From Kiloniella majae (lineage in GTDB: Bacteria > Pseudomonadota > Alphaproteobacteria > Kiloniellales > Kiloniellaceae): 64,000 bases of DNA. Of this stretch, positions 9,453-18,693 are shown piece after piece. The notes beneath the pieces are model-generated. The model was not told the DNA's origin, ran no database searches, and saw only the letters and a program-made list of their open reading frames with translations. The stretch lies in NCBI RefSeq assembly GCF_002118315.1, contig NZ_MTSZ01000002.1, positions 124,001-188,000 of the forward strand, in the 5' to 3' direction. Position 1 is the first letter of the stretch. Each line of letters starts with the position of its first letter. The position numbers and the translations under genes were made by a program.

Positions 9453-10214
9453 TTACCGAGTTACAATGACTTCGACCTCAGCATCCCTGAGGCAAGCAGC
9501 TAATTCCGGATCAGGTTCTCCATCAGTAATCAGGATATCAATAACCTTTAGTGGCGCAACTTTGACCAGACGAGATCGATTAAACTTGCTCTGATCGACC
9601 ACAACAATCGTTTTTTGTGCCTGTTCCATTACGGTACGTGAAAACTCTGCTTCTTCCAAATGGTCAACCATCAATCCCTTGACCGGGTCCAACCCACCCA
9701 GCGATAGAACAGCATATTTCACATCAAACTGCTTAATAAAGGCAATGGCCGAAGGACCAAAGGCAGCGGCATCATCGGCGCGCAACTCTCCCCCGGCAAT
9801 ATAAACCCTGTTCCCGTTACGGGTTGCCAGCGCTCTGGCCGTTTCCACAGAATTAGTGACAACAAGCAGGTTTGAATGCTCCTGCAGCGCGTGCGCCGCA
9901 ATAGCCGTCGTACTTCCGGTATCCAGTATTAATGAATCACTGCTCTGAATTATTTTAGAGAGCTCAAAACCAATGCGCTGTTTAGCCTCGTGGTTCTCAA
10001 CCATCCTGTATTGAAAAGGAGGTTCATGTCCTTCATCAGGAACAATAATGCCGCCATGCACCTTTTCAACTAACCCAGCACTAACCATCGGCTTTACATC
10101 CCGTCGAATGGTCTCGTCAGATACTGAAAATTGATCGGCAAGCTCGAGGATTGTACAAAGCCCCTTGTGCCGAACCGCCCTCAAGATCTCTTTTTGTCTT
10201 GTTGTTGAATGCAT
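9453..10214 (-). CDS. DeoR/GlpR-family transcriptional regulator
   Basis: 253 aa. The N-terminal winged helix-turn-helix includes ILELADQFSVSDETIRRDV near residues 17-35. The C-terminal DeoR sensor domain includes DTGSTTAIAAHAL and TNSVETARAL; it resembles a sugar isomerase fold and usually binds a phosphorylated metabolite. ATG 10214 has GAGGG 10 nt upstream. It lies directly before the transporter-kinase-DMGDH block on the same strand, ends in its own terminator, and probably controls that block. A phosphorylated effector would fit the kinase encoded in it. No operator was identified with confidence. Confidence 0.85.
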   Translation of the reverse strand: MHSTTRQKEILRAVRHKGLCTILELADQFSVSDETIRRDVKPMVSAGLVEKVHGGIIVPDEGHEPPFQYRMVENHEAKQRIGFELSKIIQSSDSLILDTGSTTAIAAHALQEHSNLLVVTNSVETARALATRNGNRVYIAGGELRADDAAAFGPSAIAFIKQFDVKYAVLSLGGLDPVKGLMVDHLEEAEFSRTVMEQAQKTIVVVDQSKFNRSRLVKVAPLKVIDILITDGEPDPELAACLRDAEVEVIVTR

Positions 10215-10331
10215 GAAACTGATTACCCTCTCTCAACTATCTAAGAGATAAGGTAATTCACATCAAAAATCAAATTTTTGAACCGCGAGACATTCAGCGC
10301 AACAAGCCACTTAATTCTAGAACAATGCCAG

Positions 10332-12848
10332 TTAACGCCGAGCCTTATTCATATTCTTTTTCGTTTTGGATGTTGGTTCAGCAATCAAGGGATCATCAGG
10401 CCAATAATGACGGGGATATCGCCCCTTCATATCTTTTTTTACTTCATGATAGGTATTCGCCCAGAAACCAGCTAAATCACTGGTTACTTGTAGTGGACGC
10501 CGCGCGGGTGATAGTAAATGAAGACGTAGAGGAATACGCCCCCCAAAAATTGACGGCGTTACCGATAACCCAAAAAGTTCCTGAAGCCTGACTTCAAGAA
10601 TGGGCAGCTTGGGATCAACATAATTAATCCTTGCTGTATTTCCGGTCGGAAGCTCAATCCGGCTTGGAAAATTTTCATCCAAAAATTGACGCTTATCCCA
10701 TCCCAGAAATGAAAGCAAAATGCTCTTAAAATCCAACGCCTGCAATGCTTTAAATGTCGTGACACTATCCAGATAAGGCAATAACCAGCTCTCAAGGCTT
10801 GAAATTAACCCAGCTTCAGAAAAATCAAGCCAATCAGTCTTCTGTGCAAGCGCGCCAGCAGAAATAACCCGATGGCACAAATGTTCAAAGTCAGCATCCG
10901 GCTCAAGAATTGTTAGGCCTCTGCCCCTTACTAACGTCAGGATTTCCTGTTTGATTGCCTCCTGATCAGGCTCTTTAACGCGCGTCGCTTTGAGAATGAC
11001 TTCGCCGCAACGTTCAACCTCTTCCCCCAGAAAAACACCCTTCAAGTCGTCCAGTCGTACTCGATCTTCCAATACGATGCTTTCAGCATGAAACTTGCGG
11101 ATTTGACTTTCAGACACCTCAATAGCCTGGTACACGCGCGCTGAAGCCCCTGCGCCACCTATATTTGTCATCACAAGATAAGGCCTTGATGCCAAGGGGT
11201 CCAACTCATCCAGCTCTGCCCCTTTACCGCCAGATAGTTTAAAGCGTCCCACGGCATTTTTGCGGAGCTTTCCAATGCGATCAGGATAGGCAAGAGACGC
11301 CAAACCACCAACATGCTCTGTATTAAAAGTTGTATCCGGCCTTACACCCAACGCTCTGGCATATTGCTCTGCTGTGCGTTTGACCTGTTTCAAACGATAG
11401 GAATCAAATTTGAACCCTCTTTCCTTCGACTTACTTGTAAAAGCATCAATCCGGACCAGAAGATTGGTCTGTGTCTTCGCCGATCCCTCTTGTAGGATAT
11501 CTCTTTCGGTTAGCAACGCCGCAATCAAACAGGCAAGCCAACCTGCGTTCTCCTCCCTTCCCCGAACAAGCATATGAGCAAGCCTGGGATGAACAGGAAG
11601 TCGGGACATGTTTTTACCGTGATCTGTAATGTGATCACTTTGATCAATAGCCCCCAAAGACCTGAGCAACTCTATTGCCTGTTTCCAGGATGACTTGGGG
11701 GGAACGGTGCACCAACTGAGCTCTTCAGGACCTGTTGCCCCCCAATTTAAAAGCTCAAGCACAAGGGAACAAAGATCAGCCTCCTGAATCTCTGGTCGAT
11801 CCTGTAATGCCAACGCCCCATTCTGGGATTCCGGCCACAAACGATAACAGATCCCGGGTTCCAGACGGCCGGCCCGACCAGCTCTTTGATCTGCTGACGC
11901 CCGTGAGACACGAATAGTTTCCAGCCTTGTCAAACCTGACGAAGGATCAAATCGCGGGCTACGCCGAAAGCCACAGTCAATAATTATTCTGATGCCATCA
12001 ATAGTCAAACTTGTCTCGGCAATAGAGGTCGCCAAAACAACTTTGCGTCTACCATCCCCGACAGGCTCAATTGCTTTTCGTTGTTTTGCCATAGGCAAAT
12101 CACCATAGAGAGGATAAACCTCAATGTCTGTCGTCGTTTTCTTAGACAATAAGAGATTCTCTACTCGCTTTATTTCTCCAACGCCCGGCAAGAAAGCAAG
12201 GATACTTCCACCCTCTTCCGCAAGAGCCTCTTCTATCTTATCAGCCATATCAAAAGGAATATTCCGACGTTCAGTTTCTTTCCCGTATTTTATCTCAACA
12301 GGAAAGCTGCGTCCTTCGCTTGTAATAACGGGTGCATCATCCATCAAACGAGAAACTGCCTGCCCATCCAAGGTCGCCGACATAACCAAAATTCGAAGAT
12401 CATCTCGAAGTGCGGCCTGAACCTCTAAACAAAGAGCAAGTCCCAAGTCTGCCTGTAAACTGCGTTCGTGAAACTCATCAAAAATAACCAATCCGACACC
12501 GGATAATTCAGGATCGTTTTGCAGCATTCGGGTTAAAATACCCTCAGTAACAACCTCAACCCTTGTTCGGGCACTCACCTTCTTTTCCAGACGGATACGA
12601 TAACCGACGGTTTCACCAAGATCTTCGCCTAAAAGCTCAGCCATTCGTGTGGCTGCAGCTCGCGCGGCGAGACGTCTTGGCTCAAGCATGATTATTTTAT
12701 TATCGCCAAGCCAATCTGATTGTAGAAGATGTAAAGGCACACCGGTTGTCTTACCCGCACCCGGCGGAGCCTGAAGCACTAACGAGGTATTTTCTACAAG
12801 TTTTTGTGCGATTTGCGGAAGAACGGAATCTATAGGTAAGCCAGTCAT
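10332..12848 (-). CDS. hrpB: ATP-dependent RNA helicase HrpB
   Basis: 838 aa DEAH/RHA helicase. Walker A is APPGAGKTT near residues 26-34, the DEAH-like box is FDEFHERSLQAD, and SATLDG and QRAGRAGR mark motifs III and VI. An HA2-like region and the HrpB C-terminal domain follow (for example SPARRPLQVTSDLAGFW), with a basic tail KTKKNMNKARR. Length matches the family. The cellular substrate of HrpB is not well defined. It appears to be transcribed alone, on the same strand as its neighbours. Confidence 0.93.
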   Translation of the reverse strand: MTGLPIDSVLPQIAQKLVENTSLVLQAPPGAGKTTGVPLHLLQSDWLGDNKIIMLEPRRLAARAAATRMAELLGEDLGETVGYRIRLEKKVSARTRVEVVTEGILTRMLQNDPELSGVGLVIFDEFHERSLQADLGLALCLEVQAALRDDLRILVMSATLDGQAVSRLMDDAPVITSEGRSFPVEIKYGKETERRNIPFDMADKIEEALAEEGGSILAFLPGVGEIKRVENLLLSKKTTTDIEVYPLYGDLPMAKQRKAIEPVGDGRRKVVLATSIAETSLTIDGIRIIIDCGFRRSPRFDPSSGLTRLETIRVSRASADQRAGRAGRLEPGICYRLWPESQNGALALQDRPEIQEADLCSLVLELLNWGATGPEELSWCTVPPKSSWKQAIELLRSLGAIDQSDHITDHGKNMSRLPVHPRLAHMLVRGREENAGWLACLIAALLTERDILQEGSAKTQTNLLVRIDAFTSKSKERGFKFDSYRLKQVKRTAEQYARALGVRPDTTFNTEHVGGLASLAYPDRIGKLRKNAVGRFKLSGGKGAELDELDPLASRPYLVMTNIGGAGASARVYQAIEVSESQIRKFHAESIVLEDRVRLDDLKGVFLGEEVERCGEVILKATRVKEPDQEAIKQEILTLVRGRGLTILEPDADFEHLCHRVISAGALAQKTDWLDFSEAGLISSLESWLLPYLDSVTTFKALQALDFKSILLSFLGWDKRQFLDENFPSRIELPTGNTARINYVDPKLPILEVRLQELFGLSVTPSIFGGRIPLRLHLLSPARRPLQVTSDLAGFWANTYHEVKKDMKGRYPRHYWPDDPLIAEPTSKTKKNMNKARR

Positions 12849-12919
12849 AACAGGCTTATATCATTACTAACTCTGAGATATCTAGGATTTAGAAGCGAAA
12901 AGAAACACGTGATTATTCT

Positions 12920-13231
12920 TTAGCCAGAATTCTCTAAGCAATTGCTCGTTCCATTGACCTTACAATTAAAGAGCTTTATAGCCTCATCGCCCTTTAACCG
13001 AGCCTCATCAGCAATACATTTCGACCAGATATCCAGGCTTTCAAGAAAGTAAGTCACTTCTTTTTTACAACGCTCAAAATCCTTGGCATCCAAAAACTGA
13101 ATTTCGATATACTGGTTCGTACATTGAGGTGGCTCATAATTTGGCTTTTGACACTCAGCCAGAACTGGCCCTGTCCATATTATTCCCCCAACAATCAAAG
13201 GAATAGAAGCTCGTTTTATAGTACTCGGCAT
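12920..13231 (-). CDS. Small cysteine-rich exported protein of unknown function
   Basis: 103 aa. It starts with a Sec signal peptide (MPSTIKRASIPLIVGGIIW, cut probably after TGPVLA). ATG 13231 was preferred over an upstream start at 13270 because it places the signal peptide at the N terminus. The mature part of about 80 aa has six cysteines (ECQ, QCT, ERC, SKC, NCK, NCL) and a charged helical centre, fitting a disulfide-stabilised periplasmic protein. I do not recognise the family. It lies 70 bases upstream of hrpB on the same strand, with no functional clue from neighbours. Confidence 0.6.
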   Translation of the reverse strand: MPSTIKRASIPLIVGGIIWTGPVLAECQKPNYEPPQCTNQYIEIQFLDAKDFERCKKEVTYFLESLDIWSKCIADEARLKGDEAIKLFNCKVNGTSNCLENSG

Positions 13232-13367
13232 ATCAATATTTCCGTGACGTAAAGATGACAGGCACCCCACAAGGTTCGTACGACTATCCTCTTCTTGATA
13301 TCTCAGAATGGTAAAGGAAGCTATAATGCCTTATTCAACAAATCAGCTTACACTTTAATCAAAAACA

Positions 13368-13393
13368 AAAGGGCACCCAAATGGATGCCCTTT
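13368..13393 (-). terminator. Terminator of fdxA
   Basis: AAAGGGCACC and GGATGCCCTTT form a stem with one unpaired step and a short AAAT loop. Read on the minus strand it is followed by TTTTGTTTTT. It lies 20 bases after the ferredoxin stop. Confidence 0.8.
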
Positions 13394-13412
13394 AAAATCG
13401 TCAGTGCTGATC

Positions 13413-13769
13413 TTAACCAGCTTTTTTCTCAGCTTCCTGCCCACCAGGGTTCGGGCTAAAAAATTTCTCATATTTGCCAGACACCCCATTGAATTCATCG
13501 GCATCAGCAGGAGGTTGCCCTTGCTCTGTAATATTGGGCCAGATCTCTGCATACTTAGTGTTCATTTCCAGCCACTTTTCTGCTTCCGGATCAGTATCCG
13601 GCAAGATCGCTTCCGCAGGACATTCCGGTTCACAAACACCACAGTCAATACATTCATCAGGATGGATAACGAGAGTGTTTTCCCCTTCATAGAAGCAATC
13701 TACGGGGCAAACCTCAACACAATCCATGTACTTGCATTTAATGCAATTATCCGCAACGACATAAGTCAT
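13413..13769 (-). CDS. fdxA: 7Fe ferredoxin FdxA ([3Fe-4S][4Fe-4S])
   Basis: 118 aa soluble electron carrier. The cysteine pattern is C9, C12, C17, C21, C25 and C40, C43, C46, C50. This is the spacing of Azotobacter-type ferredoxin I, with one [3Fe-4S] and one [4Fe-4S] cluster. The long C-terminal extension ([17 protein letters not shown]) is typical of alphaproteobacterial FdxA. ATG 13769 has GGAG 7 nt upstream and the gene ends in its own terminator, so it is probably monocistronic. Its redox partner cannot be read from the context, although sulfite reductase is encoded 1.5 kb away. Confidence 0.93.
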   Translation of the reverse strand: MTYVVADNCIKCKYMDCVEVCPVDCFYEGENTLVIHPDECIDCGVCEPECPAEAILPDTDPEAEKWLEMNTKYAEIWPNITEQGQPPADADEFNGVSGKYEKFFSPNPGGQEAEKKAG

Positions 13770-13817
13770 AACGCACTCCAGTGATCAGCCAACCATCAAA
13801 ATGACTGACAAATAAAA

Positions 13818-14351
13818 TCAAGACGCTTTGTTATAGCCGAGTTCTTTATGGCTTTCGATCAAACGCTTACGCAAAGAAGATGCCGTAGCCTCACCATCAC
13901 CTGTAGGCTGGTAAAACACATTCACATCCGCAGATTTATTCCGGTTCAAGGAACGAAGCGTTGCATCACTTTCTATTTCAAGCGTATCAAAGCCACAGCG
14001 TTGCATAAGCTGAATCTGATCATATAAGACATCACCTACAGCCCTGACTTCCCCCTCAAACTCATAGCGCTCTTTTAGAATACGCGCATAGGAATAGGCT
14101 CTGCCATCACCAAACGCCGGAAAATTCAAGGCGATCAAAGAGAGTTTATTTAAATCATCTTCGATCAATTCAGGCGACTCATTACTCTCGAGCAAAACAC
14201 CAAGTTCCAGACCAAGACCAGTCAAAGTCTCTTTTTCACTGTTCCAGCGATCAAGCGATACAATGATCGAAGCCCCGGTAGAAACCTCGGCTTCATTATC
14301 CAGTTTGGTCCATTTATCAGCAATCTGACGTCCATCTTTTATGAGCGGCAT
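13818..14351 (-). CDS. DUF934 protein associated with sulfate assimilation
   Basis: 177 aa. It begins MPLIKDGRQIADKW and carries NFPAFGDGRAYSYARILKERY, the hallmark of DUF934 (once listed as an oxidoreductase). The family is nearly always encoded next to cysH/cysI in alpha- and betaproteobacteria, and its biochemical role is unsettled. Here it is the last gene of the sulfate block but has its own ribosome site (AGAAG, 6 nt), and a hairpin after cysH lies between them, so read-through or a separate promoter is needed. Confidence 0.85.
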   Translation of the reverse strand: MPLIKDGRQIADKWTKLDNEAEVSTGASIIVSLDRWNSEKETLTGLGLELGVLLESNESPELIEDDLNKLSLIALNFPAFGDGRAYSYARILKERYEFEGEVRAVGDVLYDQIQLMQRCGFDTLEIESDATLRSLNRNKSADVNVFYQPTGDGEATASSLRKRLIESHKELGYNKAS

Positions 14352-14445
14352 TTTACTTCTCTTTTCTCTTCTATCTGCCTGACTAGCACGTCCTAAAAAG
14401 TTCCACCGGACATATGCTAGCTTTGGCTAGGTTAAACTTTCATCA

Positions 14446-14465
14446 AACAAAAAGCCCGACGGCTT
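14446..14465 (-). terminator. Short terminator overlapping the cysH stop codon
   Basis: AAGCC and GGCTT (52-56 and 61-65 of the 144xx numbering) form a short stem. On the minus strand it is followed by TTTTTG. The stem overlaps the TAA of cysH. It is small, so probably only partly effective. Confidence 0.5.
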
Positions 14466-15234
14466 ATGCTGTTTTGTTTCTTGCGGCACCTGTATCAAGA
14501 AAGTGAATACCGCACTCAGTCTTGTCTTGATTTTTCCAGCGTCCACTACGTGGATCGTCACCCGGTTCAACCCTGTCTGTACAAGGCATACATCCCACAG
14601 ATGGGTACCCTTCTGCTTCTAACGGATGACGCGGCAGGTTGTGCTTATTGAAATAAGCCGCGATCTCATCGCGCTCCCAATAGGCAAGCGGATTGATTTT
14701 GATCCGGGAACCCTCTGCCTCAACAAGCTCTAATTTGGCACGTGTTACAGACTGAAATCTTTTACGTCCTGAAATCCAGGCATCAAGATCATCAAGCGCA
14801 CGGTTCATAGGCTCAACCTTACGCACCCAACAACACATATCGGTGTCTTGGTTCCAGAGGATACCTTTGGGATCTTTCTCGGAAAGCTTTGCTTCCTCGG
14901 GCAGGATCTGACGCACATCAGTAAGCCCCAAAAACTCCGTCAACTGACGTCGATACCGATGGGTTTCACCAAATAACTTACCCGTATCCATAAAGATGAC
15001 AGGTGTGTTTGGATTAACCTGAGCAACGAGATGCAAAAGGATTGCTGACTCTGTCCCAAAAGAAGAGACAAGAGCAACCCGTCCTTTAAATTCATCTTCA
15101 ATTAGCCGGACAAGAGCATCATGGGTCGACAAATTCCGTACACTGTTCAGCAATTCTGCGGCACGGGATTTTGTCGTTTCCAAGCGCTCTCGTGCGCTTC
15201 CTTCTTTTGGTAACAAGGTCGATGCCTTAAGCAT
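14464..15234 (-). CDS. cysH: Adenylyl-sulfate (APS) reductase, [4Fe-4S] CysH type
   Basis: About 256 aa. It reduces activated sulfate to sulfite in assimilation. SSFGTESAILLHLV is the P-loop-like nucleotide site and DTGKLFGET follows. Paired cysteines in DMCCWVRKVEPMNRAL and in GCMPCTDRVEPGDDPRSGRW are the four ligands of the [4Fe-4S] cluster that marks APS-specific enzymes rather than the cluster-free PAPS reductases. The catalytic cysteine is in TECGIH near the C terminus. ATG 15234 overlaps the sulfite reductase stop by 8 bases (ATGCTTAA); a start at 15300 would overlap by 74 bases and adds a segment foreign to the family. Confidence 0.92.
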   Translation of the reverse strand: MLKASTLLPKEGSARERLETTKSRAAELLNSVRNLSTHDALVRLIEDEFKGRVALVSSFGTESAILLHLVAQVNPNTPVIFMDTGKLFGETHRYRRQLTEFLGLTDVRQILPEEAKLSEKDPKGILWNQDTDMCCWVRKVEPMNRALDDLDAWISGRKRFQSVTRAKLELVEAEGSRIKINPLAYWERDEIAAYFNKHNLPRHPLEAEGYPSVGCMPCTDRVEPGDDPRSGRWKNQDKTECGIHFLDTGAARNKTA

Positions 15235-16879
15235 AAAGTCTTTCCTTGAACGGAGCCATGCCAACCCGGTTATAAGCATCAAGGAAACTTTCCTCGGCAC
15301 CGTCGCGGATCTCTAGGTAGGTGTTCACCACAGTTTCAACCGCATCGACAATTTTATCATAGGCAAATGAAGGCCCGATAATCTTGCCGATCGCAGCATT
15401 TTCGTTGGCATTTCCACCCAATGTAATCTGGTAATATTCTTCACCTTTACGGTCCACACCCAAAATACCGATATGACCCACATGGTGATGACCACACGCA
15501 TTGATACACCCTGAAATCTTTAGCTTCAGCTCACCGATATCATATTGACGCTCAATATCAGCAAAACGCTTGCTAATGGCCTGAGCAACCGGGATCGAAC
15601 GCGCATTTGCAAGAGCACAATAATCCAGCCCCGGGCAGACGATCATATCCGAAATCAAGCCAAGATTTCCAGTTGCCAATCCTGCTTCCTGTAAACCAAG
15701 GAAAACATCATACAGATCATCAAGCTTCACATGTGGCAAAACGAGATTTTGTTCATGTGTCGCCCGAATTTCATCAAAACTGTATTTCTCAGCCAGATCC
15801 GCAACAACTTCCATCTGATCATCAGTGATATCACCCGGCGCCTCGCCTTCGGGCTTCAAAGAGATATTCGCAATGGCGTAGCCTGGCTTTTTATGCGCAA
15901 CAACGTTCGCACGCACCCAGGTTGCAAAACCACGATCTTCGAAGCGTTTTACTTCGAACGACCGGGATGTTGCATCAAGTGTTTCAAAAGTTGGCGGCGC
16001 AAAGTAATCGTTAATGCGATCAACTTCTTCCAACGGCAGATTCAACGCTGTATCTTTGATCCGGTTCCATTCTTCCTCGACCAGACGACGGATTTCATCA
16101 ATGCCTGTTTCATGCACCAGAATTTTGATACGCGCTTTGTATTTGTTATCACGACGACCGATCTGGTTATACACACGCAGAATGGCTTCAAGGTAAGATA
16201 ACAGGTGTTCCTTAGGCAGGAATTCACGAACGACTTTACCAATCATAGGTGTACGTCCCTGACCACCACCAACGTGAACTTCAAAGCCAACTTCACCATC
16301 ATCATTTTTAACAATTGCCAAGCCAATATCGTGGACACGAATGGCAGCACGGTCAGTTGTCGCCCCGGTCACAGCAACCTTGAACTTACGAGGCAAGAAA
16401 GTGAATTCCGGGTGCAGAGAAGACCACTGGCGAATGATTTCGCAATAAACGCGCGGATCTTCAATCTCGTCAGCAGCAGCACCTGCATACTGATCAGATG
16501 TGGTGTTTCTTATGCAGTTACCACTGGTCTGAATCGCATGCATCTCAACTTCTGCAAGTTCCTTGAGAATAGCGGGAACATCCTTCAGCACAGGCCAGTT
16601 GTATTGAATATTCTGACGCGTCGTAAAGTGACCATAGCCCCGGTCATATTTGCGGGCAATATGGGCCAGTTTACGCATCTGCACTGAATTGAAAGTCCCA
16701 TAGGGAATAGCAACACGGAGCATATAGGCATGCAATTGCAGATAAAGACCGTTCATCAAACGCAATGGTTTAAATTGATCTTCGGTCAAATCGCCTTCAA
16801 TACGGCGCTCTACCTGATCCCCGAATTGTGCAACACGTTGTTGAACAAAATCATAGTCAAATTCGTCATAGCGATACAT
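15227..16879 (-). CDS. cysI: Ferredoxin-type sulfite (nitrite/sulfite) reductase hemoprotein
   Basis: 550 aa siroheme/[4Fe-4S] enzyme that reduces sulfite to sulfide with six electrons. The cluster and siroheme ligands are visible as CPGLDYC (C-x5-C) and CINAC (C-x3-C) near residues 410-460, plus SGNCIRN earlier. Two ferrite-reductase half-domains and two repeats of the substrate domain fill the chain. The context with cysG (siroheme), DUF2849 and cysH points to sulfite rather than nitrite. ATG 16879 has AAGGA 8 nt upstream and the DUF2849 stop is 4 bases away. No flavoprotein subunit (cysJ) is present, so ferredoxin is the likely donor. Confidence 0.93.
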   Translation of the reverse strand: MYRYDEFDYDFVQQRVAQFGDQVERRIEGDLTEDQFKPLRLMNGLYLQLHAYMLRVAIPYGTFNSVQMRKLAHIARKYDRGYGHFTTRQNIQYNWPVLKDVPAILKELAEVEMHAIQTSGNCIRNTTSDQYAGAAADEIEDPRVYCEIIRQWSSLHPEFTFLPRKFKVAVTGATTDRAAIRVHDIGLAIVKNDDGEVGFEVHVGGGQGRTPMIGKVVREFLPKEHLLSYLEAILRVYNQIGRRDNKYKARIKILVHETGIDEIRRLVEEEWNRIKDTALNLPLEEVDRINDYFAPPTFETLDATSRSFEVKRFEDRGFATWVRANVVAHKKPGYAIANISLKPEGEAPGDITDDQMEVVADLAEKYSFDEIRATHEQNLVLPHVKLDDLYDVFLGLQEAGLATGNLGLISDMIVCPGLDYCALANARSIPVAQAISKRFADIERQYDIGELKLKISGCINACGHHHVGHIGILGVDRKGEEYYQITLGGNANENAAIGKIIGPSFAYDKIVDAVETVVNTYLEIRDGAEESFLDAYNRVGMAPFKERLYA

Positions 16880-16883
16880 TGCG

Positions 16884-17213
16884 TTATTCCTTAACTAGCC
16901 CAGATGAAACCGACCCCGATGAATTGGCCGGAGTACCGTGACCGTAGTGTACGGTTGGGCCTTTCGCCCGAATGCCTTCCTTGACTGAAAGCGGCTGCAG
17001 ACCAGCTTCATTACGCTCTACTTTAATCAGGTAAGGACCAACAATAAGCTGGTTCGCTTCGGCCTTTTCGGCTTCAGCCAACAACGCTGCTGCGCCATCG
17101 TTATCTTCAACAGCCTTTGCTGAGGCAAAATGATCTGTCCATTCTTCATTTTCACCGAAATAGACAACACCACCACCAAGCAGCCTGTTCGCAGTCATAA
17201 TTTGCAATGACAT
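16884..17213 (-). CDS. DUF2849 protein of the sulfate assimilation operon
   Basis: About 109 aa. The N-terminal half (TANRLLGGGVVYFGENEEW) and the central motif of acidic and Ala residues match DUF2849, a small family found between cysG and the sulfite reductase gene in alphaproteobacteria. Its function is not known. ATG 17213 has GGAGAGAG upstream at good spacing; a start at 17267 would overlap cysG by 26 bases and is less likely. The C-terminal tail is low complexity (SSGSVSSG). Confidence 0.8.
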   Translation of the reverse strand: MSLQIMTANRLLGGGVVYFGENEEWTDHFASAKAVEDNDGAAALLAEAEKAEANQLIVGPYLIKVERNEAGLQPLSVKEGIRAKGPTVHYGHGTPANSSGSVSSGLVKE

Positions 17214-17241
17214 GTTCTTTACTCTCTCCAAACCGTGCCGG

Positions 17242-18693
17242 TTATAGACCGGCAACTGCGACTTCATTCAAAAAGGAAGCCGTATTTTTATTTTCCAACG
17301 CAGCAGAAGTAATCTGCTGTAGATCAGATGTACTGGCATAGGCTGCGACTGATCCAACAACGATCAGTGAAGGGCCTGTTACCTGATGTCGCTTAACCAT
17401 CTCAGCAGCATCAAAAAGCTGTCCGGGAAGAACTCTCTGATCAATACGCGTACCATTCTCAATGATCGCAATTGGTGTCTTTGGATCCTGGCCGTGTTCG
17501 ATCAACCGATCGGATATCTGTCCGGCATTCTTAAGTCCCATGTAAAAGACCAATGTTTGGCGACTGTTAATCAAGCTCGACCAATCAGCTGCGGTCATAT
17601 CATCACCCGTCTGCCCGGTAACAAAAGTGACCATCGATGCGTGTTCGCGATGAGTTAACGGTATGCCAGATGCCGCCGCACAACCAACCGCAGCCGTAAT
17701 CCCTGGAACGATATCAACTTCAATCCCGGCAGATTGCAGTACATCCATTTCTTCACCACCACGGCCAAAGACAAATGGATCACCACCTTTGAGGCGAACA
17801 ACACGCAGTCCCTTACGTGCTTCACGAACAAGGATGTCATTAATCTCGTCTTGAGTATGACTATGATGTCCCGGTGCTTTACCAACATAAATACGATCCG
17901 CATCACGGCGCACATAATCCAGAATTTCATCACTGATCAATCGGTCATATACAACGACATCAGCTTGCTGCATAAATCTCATGGCGCGAAAAGTAAGAAG
18001 ATCAGGATCACCCGGGCCTGCACCAACGATGGCAACATGACCGTCTGCATTTTCCTGCTTCCAGTTCCGGTTAATCAGCCCTAACATACTCTCGCGGGCA
18101 GAAACTTCACGCCCGGAAAGAACAGACTCTGCAATGGGACCATCAAAGAAATTTTCCCAAAACTTTCTACGGTCGTTACCGTTAGAAATGGTTCCCTTCA
18201 CCGCGCCACGAAAACTGTCCGCGAACGAAGCAAGACGTCCGAGCGCAGGGGGTAACATCCCTTCAATTTTCTCGCGAAGATTACGCGCAAGAATTGGTGC
18301 AGAACCACCACTGGAAATACCAATAACAATCGGTGATCGATCAACAATCGCAGGCATAATGAAGTCTGACAGTTCAGGGCGATCAACCGCATTAACCTTG
18401 ATCCCCTGTGTTCGCGCAGCTTTCGCAACCGAGGCATCAATCTCTTCAATATCAGTTGCCGCAAAAACAAGACTTGCGCCTGTAACGTCTTCATTCAGGA
18501 ATTTACGACCTAAGTGATCAACTTCAGCCTGCGCAACCAGTTCTTCAATCTCGGTACAGAGTGAAGGTGCGATCACAGTTACCGCGGCATCAGCTTTACG
18601 AAGCAAACGCAGTTTCCTTGCAGCTAAGTCGCCGCCGCCAACCAAAACAACTTTCTGCCCCTTAAGAGACAGGAAAATCGGAAAGTGATCCAT
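17242..18693 (-). CDS. cysG: Siroheme synthase CysG (trifunctional)
   Basis: 483 aa. Residues 1-210 form the NAD-dependent precorrin-2 dehydrogenase/ferrochelatase part (VVLVGGGDLAARKLRLL, then GGSAPILARNLREKIE). Residues from about 220 form the SAM-dependent uroporphyrinogen-III methyltransferase (VAIVGAGPGDPDLLTF, VRLKGGDPFVFGRGGEE). It makes the siroheme needed by the sulfite reductase encoded downstream. ATG 18693 has GAGGG 6 nt upstream. It is the first gene of the operon; its leader is the AT-rich 18694-19030 region with a small dyad at 18725-18742. Confidence 0.95.
   Translation of the reverse strand: MDHFPIFLSLKGQKVVLVGGGDLAARKLRLLRKADAAVTVIAPSLCTEIEELVAQAEVDHLGRKFLNEDVTGASLVFAATDIEEIDASVAKAARTQGIKVNAVDRPELSDFIMPAIVDRSPIVIGISSGGSAPILARNLREKIEGMLPPALGRLASFADSFRGAVKGTISNGNDRRKFWENFFDGPIAESVLSGREVSARESMLGLINRNWKQENADGHVAIVGAGPGDPDLLTFRAMRFMQQADVVVYDRLISDEILDYVRRDADRIYVGKAPGHHSHTQDEINDILVREARKGLRVVRLKGGDPFVFGRGGEEMDVLQSAGIEVDIVPGITAAVGCAAASGIPLTHREHASMVTFVTGQTGDDMTAADWSSLINSRQTLVFYMGLKNAGQISDRLIEHGQDPKTPIAIIENGTRIDQRVLPGQLFDAAEMVKRHQVTGPSLIVVGSVAAYASTSDLQQITSAALENKNTASFLNEVAVAGL

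Noticed and set aside
15731-16201. Open frame on the plus strand inside the sulfite reductase gene
   Set aside because: Antisense shadow of cysI without motifs or a ribosome site.
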